The notes: generated by a model not told the origin, from the sequence alone. A stretch of DNA of 10,971 bases from TMED27 sp963922705 (GCA_963922705.1 CAWUJS010000063.1:1-10971); one strand, 5' to 3'. Positions 1-6,398 are shown, numbered from the stretch's first letter. Program-made: numbers and translations.

Positions 1-104
1 GTTTGTTCGCATCTATATAGCGGGGATATCATCCTTAAAGCGAAGAGATCCCGGCATTCGCCGGGATGACAGGTATGGGGGATGGAAATGAGTATAGTTT
101 TTAC
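1..104 (+). repeat. Dispersed repeat unit, copy A (left end cut by window edge)
   Basis: This stretch begins 'gtttgttcgc', runs through 'tatatagcgggga' and an 'aagagatcccggc…gccgggatgac' palindrome, and ends in 'agtttttac'. It matches 315-422 along its whole length with a few substitutions and small indels, so the two form a direct repeat. The perfect stem cccggc/gccggg at 50-55/60-65 has a four-base loop. The inner 'ggggat' and 'agatccc' can also pair, giving a cruciform-like fold typical of REP-type elements. No coding potential is seen. Confidence 0.8.
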
Positions 105-107
105 GAA

Positions 108-180
108 CCACGAATAGACTCGAATAGACACGGAATTTTCCTTTTTAAACAAATTCGTGTGTATTTGTGTTCATTCGTGG
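108..180. repeat. Long imperfect inverted repeat (MITE-like hairpin)
   Basis: The left arm (108-138, starting 'ccacgaatagac') is an imperfect reverse complement of the right arm (151-180, ending 'tcattcgtgg'), with about 12 bases between them. Both arms are built from a short 'acgaatagac'-type period, reminiscent of the 'accacgaat…aacacgaat' elements seen in many unrelated bacterial genomes. An outer 8-bp inverted pair, tttacgaa at 100-107 and ttcgtaaa at 191-198, encloses it. The hairpin lies exactly where copy A (1-104) and copy B (315-422) stop matching. I infer a small non-autonomous insertion; no flanking target duplication was identified. Confidence 0.65.
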
Positions 181-210
181 TCAGGGTTTGTTCGTAAATA
201 CAGTGGGTAT

Positions 211-258
211 CTTGTTATTGGACACAACCAACAATTATCGTCATCCCCGCGAAAGCGG
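211..258 (+). repeat. 48-nt repeat module, left copy
   Basis: The module starts 'cttgttattgg' and ends 'ccccgcgaaagcgg'. It matches 10888-10935 at 45 of 48 positions by eye and in the same orientation. Its last part holds a ccgc-gaaa-gcgg hairpin, a GAAA tetraloop that belongs to the REP-like palindromes. It is preceded by a 'gtttgttcg' word at 186-194, as in other modules of this region. Confidence 0.75.
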
Positions 259-292
259 TGTAATCGCAAGAAACCCTAAAGCCAACCCAGTT

Positions 293-314
293 CGTCATTG
301 CGAGGAAGGCGCAG
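293..314 (+). repeat. Truncated 'cgtcattgcgagg' element
   Basis: This is the left half of the palindromic element seen whole at 10681-10720 and, inverted, at 5523-5560. After 'cgtcattgcgagga' the sequence changes to 'aggcgcag' and runs straight into repeat copy B, so the other half is missing. The junction 'gcaggtttgttcgtatttata' (311-331) recurs exactly at 10827-10847, which shows that the joined form itself has spread or been duplicated. Confidence 0.6.
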
Positions 315-422
315 GTTTGTTCGTATTTATATAGCGGGGATCTCAATCTTATGCTTAAACCGAAGAGATCCCGGCTTTCGCCGGGATGACAGTTGGGGGG
401 ATGGGATGACTATGGTTTTTAC
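315..422 (+). repeat. Dispersed repeat unit, copy B
   Basis: This is the full copy of the unit that starts the window: 'gtttgttcgtattta', then 'gcggggatctcaa', then the hairpin cccggc-tttc-gccggg (370-375/380-385), then 'gatgac' and a G-rich stretch ending 'ggtttttac'. It differs from copy A mainly by a small insertion near 348-354 and scattered substitutions. A short ORF across it (298-480) is built from repeat sequence and is not credible. Confidence 0.8.
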
Positions 423-455
423 AAGCCATAAGTTCAAATGCAATTGTCATGATGC

Positions 456-479
456 TATCCCCCGCATCCGTTCGGGATA
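456..479. repeat. Degenerate REP-like palindrome upstream of the orphan gene
   Basis: Arms tatccc (456-461) and gggata (474-479) form a 6-bp stem around a 12-base loop. The sequence resembles a worn 'gtcatccccgc…cgggatgac' element. It ends 13 bases before the -35 box of the promoter at 493-521, so the repeat region and the next gene's control region are directly adjacent. Confidence 0.45.
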
Positions 480-492
480 ACACGAAAAAAAC

Positions 493-521
493 TTGACATA
501 TAATTACCCTCTTTGTATAAG
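493..521 (+). promoter_or_regulatory. Near-consensus sigma-70 promoter for the 554 gene
   Basis: A perfect TTGACA (493-498) and TATAAG (516-521, one mismatch to TATAAT) are separated by exactly 17 bases. The predicted transcript would start near 528 and give a leader of about 25 nt before the ATG at 554. This is the clearest promoter in the window. Confidence 0.75.
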
Positions 522-540
522 TACACCATTAATGGATAAA

Positions 541-544
541 AGGA
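541..544 (+). promoter_or_regulatory. Ribosome binding site of the 554 gene
   Basis: AGGA within 'aaaaggac' lies 9 bases before the ATG at 554, which supports that start. Confidence 0.65.
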
Positions 545-553
545 CAGTATAAA

Positions 554-1288
554 ATGCCCAAACAAGAAAACACAAACCACAACCGCCCAGACATAGATGC
601 TATGGAAAGATTCATTCGTGACATGGATATACATTTCTTTCCGAGTTACCCAGAGTATGATGTCGCTTGTCGCATAGCTCTTATTGATTGTATTAAATAT
701 CTCGAAAAGCAATCCACAAGCATTGTCGCAAAATTTAACAAGCTTGGACAAAATAAAGGCGTTCAATCCAGCAACGATATAGGCGAGGCGCTTTTTGCTA
801 TCATAGATGATAAGTTTGCCATCAGGGATGGTGATGGAAACATTGATAAAAATGTAGACATTTGCGAATACAAAAAACAACAGAAGCGCCGTCATGTATT
901 GTCTGTCGTCGCTTATATCGCAGAGCATGGCTGGGAGAATTTTGAAAAAGCTGTTGATGAAGCCGTGAACGCTGAACAACCTGAAACAGACATTCCCAGA
1001 ATTTACAATCGTTTGGACAGAGGTTTTATAAGTCCAGAAATTGATAACCTTCGTAGCGTTACTGAACGCAAAAAAACCTGGTCAGGTTATGGGCAGGAAA
1101 TTAAAAATTGGACTAATAATGTAGGAACAGACATCAAAAATCGGGAATTTGGCAATGCTACGCTTAGAGCTTTGGGTACAATAGCAATTATTATTGCTGG
1201 CAGCGTTGGAGAAGAAAAACGAAATATGATTCAGGGGCAGATTGAATGGAAACCGCAGGCGCAGGAACCTGTTACTTTAGATGCATAA
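554..1288 (+). CDS. Hypothetical protein of unknown family (244 aa)
   Basis: I do not recognise this protein. It is mostly hydrophilic and looks largely helical. Residues 30-60 and 112-140 alternate hydrophobic and charged residues; 91-103 is an Asp/Gly/Asn-rich turn (DGDGNID). Near the C-terminus, residues 203-219 (…LGTIAIIIAGSVG) form a short hydrophobic run that could touch or cross a membrane but is short for a transmembrane helix. There is no signal peptide. The start is supported by a strong promoter at 493-521 and AGGA 9 bases upstream. Four 60-base lines counted by hand gave 33-45% GC, against 45-52% for two lines of the cystathionine beta-lyase gene, so it is AT-richer than its neighbours. 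That, its own promoter and the repeat mosaic upstream suggest a laterally acquired gene, which is an inference. It ends tail to tail with the esterase gene, with no gap and no terminator. Confidence 0.75.
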   Translation: MPKQENTNHNRPDIDAMERFIRDMDIHFFPSYPEYDVACRIALIDCIKYLEKQSTSIVAKFNKLGQNKGVQSSNDIGEALFAIIDDKFAIRDGDGNIDKNVDICEYKKQQKRRHVLSVVAYIAEHGWENFEKAVDEAVNAEQPETDIPRIYNRLDRGFISPEIDNLRSVTERKKTWSGYGQEIKNWTNNVGTDIKNREFGNATLRALGTIAIIIAGSVGEEKRNMIQGQIEWKPQAQEPVTLDA

Positions 1289-1930
1289 CTATAAAATCTG
1301 CTCAAAAAAGCGAGTGCCCGCATCTATGCCGGCCTGATCGATAGAGTGCGCAAGGCCGGGGGTGGAATGGCCGGAGACTTCAAATCCCGCTTTTTCCAAG
1401 CGCTCTTTCGCATCGCGATAAGCAGTAATAGGCACGACATCATCAGCCTCACCATGCACCAGACAGATGGGGATTTTTGTCTCTCCCGGCTCGCCGCATA
1501 AAGCACCGCTATACCCCAAAACACCCGCCAGCTTTTCCGGATAGCGCGGCGCAGTATAGAGGCTCATCATACTGCCTTGCGAGAAACCGCAGAGGATTGT
1601 TTTATCCGGTGTAACGCCGTATTTCTCCATTTGCTCTGTGATAAAGCTATCAAGAATTGGCTGCGCGCGCTGCACCCCTTCAAGGATCATATGCGGGTCA
1701 CGATTTTGCAAGCTAAACCATTGAAAGCTATCGGGATAGCCGGGCGGCACCATGTCGCATGCAAATGGTGCATCGGGGGATACGAAGGCTGTATTGGGGA
1801 ATTGCCCCGCCCACATAGGGGCGAGTGATATCAGGTCACATCCATTCGATCCAAGCCCATGCAACAGGATAACAAGGCTATCAGGGGTTTCTTCGGGGAC
1901 AAGTTCGTATGTATTAGTGATTTCATTCAT
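1289..1930 (-). CDS. Carboxylesterase / phospholipase, alpha/beta-hydrolase of the APT1–YpfH type (213 aa)
   Basis: This serine hydrolase belongs to the phospholipase/carboxylesterase family (PF02230, acyl-protein thioesterase-like), which cleaves short acyl esters or thioesters in the cytoplasm. Visible signatures are LLHGLG at residues 22-27 (oxyanion region), the nucleophile elbow GFSQG at 115-119 (Ser117), HGEADDVVP at 159-167 with Asp163 as the likely acid, and LAHSI with His195. The triad is therefore complete and the length is normal for the family. There is no signal peptide. Its ATG overlaps the TGA of the upstream cystathionine beta-lyase by four bases (ATGA), so it is probably translated by coupling as the last gene of the grxC operon. 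The physiological substrate cannot be told from sequence. Confidence 0.9.
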   Translation of the reverse strand: MNEITNTYELVPEETPDSLVILLHGLGSNGCDLISLAPMWAGQFPNTAFVSPDAPFACDMVPPGYPDSFQWFSLQNRDPHMILEGVQRAQPILDSFITEQMEKYGVTPDKTILCGFSQGSMMSLYTAPRYPEKLAGVLGYSGALCGEPGETKIPICLVHGEADDVVPITAYRDAKERLEKAGFEVSGHSTPGLAHSIDQAGIDAGTRFFEQIL

Positions 1931-3105
1931 GATCTTATTCCATTAAATATTCCCAAAGCTTGTTCCAAATCAGCCATAAGATCCTCGACATCTTCAAGGC
2001 CGATTTGCAGGCGTATAATAGCGCCCTCGCCATCCGGTCGTGGGATAATTGTACGGTATTTGTGCAAATATTGCGGTTGCAAGAGGCTTTCATACCCGCC
2101 CCAGCTTGAGCCGATTGGAAATAATTCCAGCGCATCGACAAAGGCATGCACAGCTTCTTTGGAGGATGGCTCCAGTATGATGGAGAAAATGCCGTTCGCG
2201 CCTTTGAAATATTGCTTAAAAAGCACATGATCCGGGCTGCTTTCCAGTGCAGGATTGAGAACTTTCGCAATCCCCTTTTGCCCTTCCAGCCATTGAGATA
2301 TCTTAACCGCGCTTTCGGCATTATGTTTCAGGCGCAGGGCAATCGTGCGCAAACCACGCAGCCCGAGATACAAATCTTCCGCACTCGCGCAATCCCCACG
2401 ATTGAGGGCTGTTTTTTTCAATGCGCGATAGTTGTCCTCGGTATTGGCAACCACAACGCCCATATTAATATCCGAATGCCCGCCAATATATTTGGTTGCG
2501 CTTTGCAGGGCATAATCAACGCCGTGATCAATGGGCTTAAGCAAAAGCCCCGCCGCATAGGTGTTATCGGCGATTGTTTTAATCCCTTTGGCTTTTGCGA
2601 TATTCGTAATCGCCTCAATGTCTTGCACCTCAAAAGTACCGGAACCGGGGCTTTCAAGATAGATCGCCGTAGTGTTTTCCCTGATAAGGCTTTCAATATC
2701 AGCGCCGATACGCGGATCGTAATATTCAATCTCAACGCCGAATTTCACCAGCTCACGGTTGCAAAAATCACGTGCAGGCGGATAAAGGCTATCGACAATC
2801 AGCGCGTGATCCCCTGCCTTGAGCACTGTGCTTAACGCCAGCGTGACCGCCGTGAGGCCGGAGCATGTGCTGACCGCATTAAAGCCATTTTCGATCTCTG
2901 CAATGGCGGTTTCGAATTTCTCGGATAACGGGTTTCCCATGCGCCCGTAACGGTATTTATGGTTTGGGTCTTCATAGGCTTCGAGAGAGGGGTATAAAAT
3001 CGTTGAAGCGCGGGCAATCGGCGGATTGACGATGCCGAAATATTCTTCGGGCGCTGCGCCGATATGGGCAAGCTTTGTGCTTTCTTTGTGGTGTTTATGG
3101 CTCAT
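1927..3105 (-). CDS. metC: Cystathionine beta-lyase (PLP-dependent, 392 aa)
   Basis: This is a PLP enzyme of the Cys/Met metabolism family (PF01053). The likely reaction splits L-cystathionine into homocysteine, pyruvate and ammonia, the step before methionine synthase. Visible motifs are YRYGRMGNP at 51-59 (phosphate-binding Tyr/Arg loop), TCSGLTAV at 80-87, IADNTYA at 178-184 (Asp180 contacts the PLP ring nitrogen), SATKYIGGHSD at 202-212 with Lys205 as the Schiff-base lysine, and SSWGGYESL at 333-341. The SWGG(Y/F)ESL form is, from memory, characteristic of MetC rather than MetB or MGL. Substrate choice within this family is hard to call, so gamma-lyase activity is not excluded. The start overlaps the end of the upstream amidase gene by 11 bases, and the stop overlaps the esterase start by four. 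Full length, with nothing broken. Confidence 0.9.
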   Translation of the reverse strand: MSHKHHKESTKLAHIGAAPEEYFGIVNPPIARASTILYPSLEAYEDPNHKYRYGRMGNPLSEKFETAIAEIENGFNAVSTCSGLTAVTLALSTVLKAGDHALIVDSLYPPARDFCNRELVKFGVEIEYYDPRIGADIESLIRENTTAIYLESPGSGTFEVQDIEAITNIAKAKGIKTIADNTYAAGLLLKPIDHGVDYALQSATKYIGGHSDINMGVVVANTEDNYRALKKTALNRGDCASAEDLYLGLRGLRTIALRLKHNAESAVKISQWLEGQKGIAKVLNPALESSPDHVLFKQYFKGANGIFSIILEPSSKEAVHAFVDALELFPIGSSWGGYESLLQPQYLHKYRTIIPRPDGEGAIIRLQIGLEDVEDLMADLEQALGIFNGIRS

Positions 3106-3922
3106 GCACTACATTTAACGTGTATTCTCGGTCATGCGCAAGAGCAGGAATGGATTTGCGGGCTTTTTCAACCGCATCAAGGTCAAGATCAGCCGTAATA
3201 ATGCATGGCTCTTGGTTGGCTTGTGCCAGAATATCGCCCCATGGTGCTATGATCATGGAATGCCCCCATGTCTTGCGCCCACCTTCATGCTCGCCGGTTT
3301 GTCCGGGGGCAATAACGAAGCTGCCGGTTTCGATGGCACGCGCCCGCAACAGTGTCTCCCAATGCGCTTCGCCCGTGGGAAGCGTAAAAGCGGCGGGGGC
3401 GGACAGGATATGCGCACCGTTTTTGGCTAAATCCCGCCAAAGATGTGGAAAACGGAGATCGTAGCATATGCCCATGCCAAGCTTGAAATCGTTACATTCA
3501 ACCACAACAGCACGATCTCCAGCCTTATATTTCTTGCTTTCATTATAAAACTCGGTGCGGGAGAGTTTGACATCAAACATGTGGATTTTATCGTAATGCG
3601 CACGTAATTTTCCATCGGGAGCAAAAAGCATGGAACGGTTGGCAAGCTTATCTTCTGTGGTTTTAACACCGCAGGAGCCAGCTAAAAGCCAAACCCCAAG
3701 CTCTTTCGCAAGTTTTGAAAACAGCGCGGCAGGCTTATCGCTCGCATCGGCCAATTTATCTTTAGTGTAGCGACGCATAGAATCCGTCATTTCCGGCGTG
3801 GCAATAAATTCTGCCCCTTGTCCTGCGGCTTCACGAATAAAGCCTTCTGCGACTTTGAGGTTTTCATCAACATCCGCACCGCTTGTCATCTGAACACAGG
3901 CTGCTTTGATTATTTTAGGCAT
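3095..3922 (-). CDS. Carbon–nitrogen hydrolase, NIT1-like (probable deaminated glutathione amidase, 275 aa)
   Basis: A nitrilase-superfamily amidase with the Glu-Lys-Cys triad visible: Glu44 in ATPEM, Lys112 in YDKIHMFD and Cys153 in GICYDLRFP. The 'KIHMFDV' and 'CYDLRFP' contexts fit the NIT1/NIT2 branch. NIT1 proteins hydrolyse deaminated glutathione, a side product of transaminases; omega-amidase activity (NIT2) is the alternative. The open frame extends upstream to 4117, but I start at the ATG at 3922, where the conserved 'MPKIIKAACVQM' N-terminus begins. The upstream extension merely reads through grxC in another frame. This start overlaps the end of grxC by 8 bases, typical of translational coupling. 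Position next to glutaredoxin agrees with a glutathione role and with the grxC–nitrilase pairing I recall in alphaproteobacteria. Confidence 0.9.
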   Translation of the reverse strand: MPKIIKAACVQMTSGADVDENLKVAEGFIREAAGQGAEFIATPEMTDSMRRYTKDKLADASDKPAALFSKLAKELGVWLLAGSCGVKTTEDKLANRSMLFAPDGKLRAHYDKIHMFDVKLSRTEFYNESKKYKAGDRAVVVECNDFKLGMGICYDLRFPHLWRDLAKNGAHILSAPAAFTLPTGEAHWETLLRARAIETGSFVIAPGQTGEHEGGRKTWGHSMIIAPWGDILAQANQEPCIITADLDLDAVEKARKSIPALAHDREYTLNVVHEP

Positions 3923-4172
3923 TGAGCACTTTATCCAACTCACCCTTGGCATCCAGTGCATGAATATCATCACACCCGCCGTAATGTTTATCGTCGATAA
4001 AAATCTGCGGTACGGACTTAGGGCCGCCGGTGCGCTCCACCATTTTGGCGCGGGCATCTTCATCGCCCGTAATGTCATAGCCGATATAATCAACGCCTTT
4101 ACCATCGAGCAATGCACGTGCGCGTGTACAGAATGGGCATGTTGTCCAGTAATAAATTTCTACTTTAGCCAT
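3915..4172 (-). CDS. grxC: Glutaredoxin 3 (85 aa)
   Basis: A small dithiol glutaredoxin that uses glutathione to reduce disulfides and glutathionylated proteins in the cytoplasm. The CPFC active site is at residues 12-15. The cis-proline motif SVPQIFID (53-60) and the GGCDD glutathione-binding turn (65-69) complete the family signature. Length is typical of GrxC. The start is supported by a near-ideal ribosome binding site, AAGGAG at 4181-4186 on this strand, 8 bases before the ATG. It is the first gene of a four-gene operon and overlaps the next gene by 8 bases. A palindromic repeat (4204-4277) fills most of the gap upstream, so its promoter must lie within or beside that element; I see no convincing -35/-10 pair. 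Confidence 0.95.
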   Translation of the reverse strand: MAKVEIYYWTTCPFCTRARALLDGKGVDYIGYDITGDEDARAKMVERTGGPKSVPQIFIDDKHYGGCDDIHALDAKGELDKVLNA

Positions 4173-4180
4173 TGGCTGTT

Positions 4181-4186
4181 CTCCTT
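4181..4186 (-). promoter_or_regulatory. Ribosome binding site of grxC
   Basis: On the minus strand this reads AAGGAG, 8 bases upstream of the ATG at 4172. It is the strongest Shine–Dalgarno sequence of the minus-strand operon, whose downstream genes rely on overlapping starts. Confidence 0.75.
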
Positions 4187-4203
4187 TTAGTCACTATATT
4201 TAC

Positions 4204-4277
4204 TGTCATTTCGAGCATATGCGAGAAATCTCACAATTATCAATGAGATTCCTCGTCGAAAACGCCTCGGAATGACA
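4204..4277. repeat. Palindromic intergenic repeat between grxC and the hydroxylase gene
   Basis: The outer arms 'tgtcatttcgag' and 'ctcggaatgaca' are imperfect inverted copies. An inner perfect 7-bp stem, aatctca (4227-4233) and tgagatt (4244-4250), has a 10-base loop. The layout (gtcattccgag … aatctca … tgagatt … ctcggaatgac) is that of a widespread REP-like family. It fills most of the gap between the divergent grxC and hydroxylase genes. The ATG at 4272 lies inside its right arm, which argues against that being the hydroxylase start. Confidence 0.8.
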
Positions 4278-4295
4278 CTTAGAAGTAGGGTATTC

Positions 4296-5516
4296 ATGCG
4301 CGAGAAGCAAACAGATATTATCATTTCAGGCGCAGGGTCCGCAGGATTAACGCTTGGCATTTTATTGGCGCGTGCGGGTCTCGGCGTTGCGATTATTGAT
4401 CCTGCCACTCAAAAAGCTTTGTCCGATAAGGCATTATCAGGGCGCACCGTCGCGATGATGAATAGCTCGCTGAATATTTTAAAAGCGGCAGGCGTTTGGC
4501 CGGGGCTTAAAGATATTGCCAATCCCCTCAAAACAATGACGCTTATAGATATCAGCAAGGGCATACCGATTGAAGAAGCGTTTGATGCACAGGATATTGG
4601 TGAAGAGCAGTTCGGCTATAACATCCCGAATAATACTCTAAGGGCGGCGCTCTTTGAAACAGCCAACGCTGAGAATAATATTACGTTTTATTTAGAGAGC
4701 AAACTTGAAAGCTATGAGGTTCATGGTCATCAGGTTCATGTAAAACGCGATAATAACACAATCATAAATGCAAATTTGCTTGTCGGGGCGGATGGGCGCA
4801 ACTCCAAAACCCGCGAAATTGCAGGTATTGGCATTAAAAAACGGCATTATAATCAATCTGCGGTTACGTTTATTATTAATCACTCGAAAAGTCATAATGA
4901 TATATCGACTGAGTTTCACCGCAGTGACGGGCCGCTTGCGATTGTGCCCTTGCCGGCTAATCAATCGGCTATTGTATGGGTGAATAAGAATGATCGCTGT
5001 GAGGAGCTTTTATCACTTGCCAAGGCGCATCTTGCAGAAGAACTGCAAAATGAAATTAGTGATATTATTGGCGGCATAACGCTTGAAACTGAGCCTGAAT
5101 GCTGGCCTTTATGCGCGATTAAAGCCGAAACTTTAACGGCAGAGCGTGTGGCTCTTATTGCGGAAGCCGCGCATGTCATGTCTCCTATTACCGCGCAAGG
5201 GCTTAATTTGTCTTTGCGCGATGTCGCAGGACTTGCCGAAGTGATCATTGATGCTGCAAGGGTAGGGCAGGATATTGGCGCATCGACTGTTCTGAACGCT
5301 TATGAGAAACGCAGGCGCATTGATATCGAAACACGCGCATTTGGCGTGGATAGCATGATGCGCGTTGTTAGTCATGATCTGGATGCCGTTAAATCTTTAC
5401 GGCGTTCAGGTTTAAAGGCTTTATCCTATGCGCCGCCTTTAAAGCGCTTTGCGATGCGCATCGGGCTTGCCCCTGCGCTTGATGCCGGAAGGCTGGCGCG
5501 CGGTGAGGCGCTATAG
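4296..5516 (+). CDS. UbiH/COQ6-family FAD-dependent hydroxylase (probable ubiquinone biosynthesis, 406 aa)
   Basis: A flavin monooxygenase of the UbiH/UbiF/VisC/COQ6 family, which hydroxylates the aromatic ring of ubiquinone precursors. Residues 8-35 form the N-terminal FAD fold with GAGSAG at 12-17 and the ribose-binding acid in 'IIDP' (Asp35). GADGR at 164-168 is the DG motif. VALIAEAAHVMSPITAQGLNL (285-305) is the GD-type FAD motif; Ala289-Glu290 replace the usual Gly-Asp, and a GEAAH form is, from memory, common in alphaproteobacterial members. Which ring position it acts on cannot be said. I chose the ATG at 4296, with AGGG at 4287-4290 five bases upstream, over an in-frame ATG at 4272 that sits in a repeat. 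The gene runs against both neighbours: divergent from grxC and convergent with comF. A palindromic repeat lies on each side. Confidence 0.88.
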   Translation: MREKQTDIIISGAGSAGLTLGILLARAGLGVAIIDPATQKALSDKALSGRTVAMMNSSLNILKAAGVWPGLKDIANPLKTMTLIDISKGIPIEEAFDAQDIGEEQFGYNIPNNTLRAALFETANAENNITFYLESKLESYEVHGHQVHVKRDNNTIINANLLVGADGRNSKTREIAGIGIKKRHYNQSAVTFIINHSKSHNDISTEFHRSDGPLAIVPLPANQSAIVWVNKNDRCEELLSLAKAHLAEELQNEISDIIGGITLETEPECWPLCAIKAETLTAERVALIAEAAHVMSPITAQGLNLSLRDVAGLAEVIIDAARVGQDIGASTVLNAYEKRRRIDIETRAFGVDSMMRVVSHDLDAVKSLRRSGLKALSYAPPLKRFAMRIGLAPALDAGRLARGEAL

Positions 5517-5522
5517 GCTCAA

Positions 5523-5560
5523 GATTGCCACGTCGGAGCATAGCTCCTCCTCGCAATGAC
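5523..5560. repeat. Palindromic repeat between hydroxylase gene and comF
   Basis: An inner hairpin ggagc-ata-gctcc (5535-5539/5543-5547) is enclosed by outer arms attgc (5524-5528) and gcaat (5553-5557). Its reverse complement aligns closely with 10681-10720, so it is the same 'cgtcattgcgaggag…cgacg.ggcaatc' family in the opposite orientation. It occupies nearly the whole gap between two convergent genes and could fold in both transcripts. There is no T-run, so I do not call it a rho-independent terminator. Confidence 0.8.
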
Positions 5561-5565
5561 AATAG

Positions 5566-6330
5566 CTATTCATATTGCGCGACGCGGGCAACCGTTAAAA
5601 CATGAACAGCGCGTGCGCCAGCGCCTTTCAGCACTTTGGTGCATTCTTTGACGGTCGAGCCTGTTGTATAGACATCATCGATTAAAATGACGCTCTTACC
5701 TTCGATGTTTTCGATATATTTTTTATTGACGGCGAAGGCGTGTTTGACATTTTTGCGACGTTCTTTGAAATTGAGATGTCCTTGTGTCGGTGTTGCACGT
5801 GTCCTGAGCAAGGCCTCATACAAAATGGGTACATGCGTATTCCTGCCCAAAAAATGTGCAATGATTGCTGCCTGATTGTAACGGCGCTTTAGCAAGCGCC
5901 AGCGATGCAGCGGCACAGGAATAAGTGCATCGGCATCCTTTAACATCTCGGCTCCGGCCATTTTGAGCCATGGCACAAAAGCGCGCGCCGCATGGGTTTT
6001 ATCGGCATGTTTGAAACCTAAAATCAAATCACGGCTTTGATCGTTATATTTCAGCGCAGCCCGTGCGCTATCAAATGGCGGCGGATAATCATGGCATTGC
6101 AGGCATTTCATACCGGCTTCATCTTCAATGCCCATCACGTCAAAACTAAAAGGAACACCGCATTTATAACATTTTGGATTATGAATAAAATCAAGTTCTG
6201 CCCAAGCGGAAGATGCGATCATACCCTGCTGTTCAACCATCTCGCCCGTAATAACGCAACGGGGCGGAAGAATTGTATCCAACGCTATATCAGAAGCTTT
6301 AAGGGCAATTCTTTTGATTTTCTCTTTCAT
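5566..6330 (-). CDS. comF: ComF family protein (phosphoribosyltransferase fold, 254 aa)
   Basis: A ComF/GntX-type protein linked in other bacteria to DNA uptake or use of external DNA; its exact reaction is not established. The N-terminal third carries cysteines Cys25, Cys54, Cys57, Cys76 and Cys79, consistent with a zinc-binding module. Residues 135-200 hold the family signatures 'LIPVPLH', 'RRYNQA' (149-154) and 'RATPTQ…R..N..HAF'. The PRPP-binding loop VILIDDVYTTGST is at 214-226. Length is ordinary. The start is fixed by an in-frame stop only 6 bases upstream of the ATG. I see no Shine–Dalgarno sequence there, only an 11-base palindrome 'tataggctata' (6331-6341). Usual alphaproteobacterial partners grxC and the NIT-like gene lie further down the same strand but are separated from it by the hydroxylase gene. 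Confidence 0.92.
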   Translation of the reverse strand: MKEKIKRIALKASDIALDTILPPRCVITGEMVEQQGMIASSAWAELDFIHNPKCYKCGVPFSFDVMGIEDEAGMKCLQCHDYPPPFDSARAALKYNDQSRDLILGFKHADKTHAARAFVPWLKMAGAEMLKDADALIPVPLHRWRLLKRRYNQAAIIAHFLGRNTHVPILYEALLRTRATPTQGHLNFKERRKNVKHAFAVNKKYIENIEGKSVILIDDVYTTGSTVKECTKVLKGAGARAVHVLTVARVAQYE

Positions 6331-6398
6331 TATAGGCTATAAGCTTTATTTCATTATGCTTTCCCTGTGAAAATAGGGAACTTATTGTATTTGGTATA

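Noticed and set aside
298..480. 60-codon ORF in the left repeat region
   Set aside because: It is built entirely from repeat modules, is Arg-rich and has no ribosome binding site.
1..490. CRISPR array or tRNA genes in the repeat regions (also 10613-10971)
   Set aside because: Repeat spacing is irregular, units are mosaic palindromes and no constant-length spacers exist. No tRNA cloverleaf with a TTC-type T-loop was found.
824..862. EF-hand-like DGDGNID turn in the 554 gene product
   Set aside because: The loop lacks the glycine at position 6 and the terminal glutamate, and there is no second hand, so calcium binding is not supported.
455..979. Antisense ORF of 174 codons with long hydrophobic stretches
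   Set aside because: It lies opposite the 554 gene, which has a strong promoter and ribosome binding site. The hydrophobic composition is what the reverse reading of an AT-rich gene gives, and no promoter or Shine–Dalgarno sequence precedes it.
3923..4117. N-terminal extension of the NIT-like hydrolase
   Set aside because: The 65 extra residues read through grxC in another frame and are unlike nitrilases; the conserved N-terminus starts at 3922.
4272..4295. Upstream in-frame ATG of the hydroxylase gene
   Set aside because: It falls in the right arm of a palindromic repeat ('ggaatgac') with no suitable Shine–Dalgarno sequence. The ATG at 4296 has AGGG five bases upstream and gives a normal N-terminus for the FAD fold.
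5523..5560. Rho-independent terminator between convergent genes
   Set aside because: The stem is good but no T-run follows on either strand, and it matches a dispersed repeat family.
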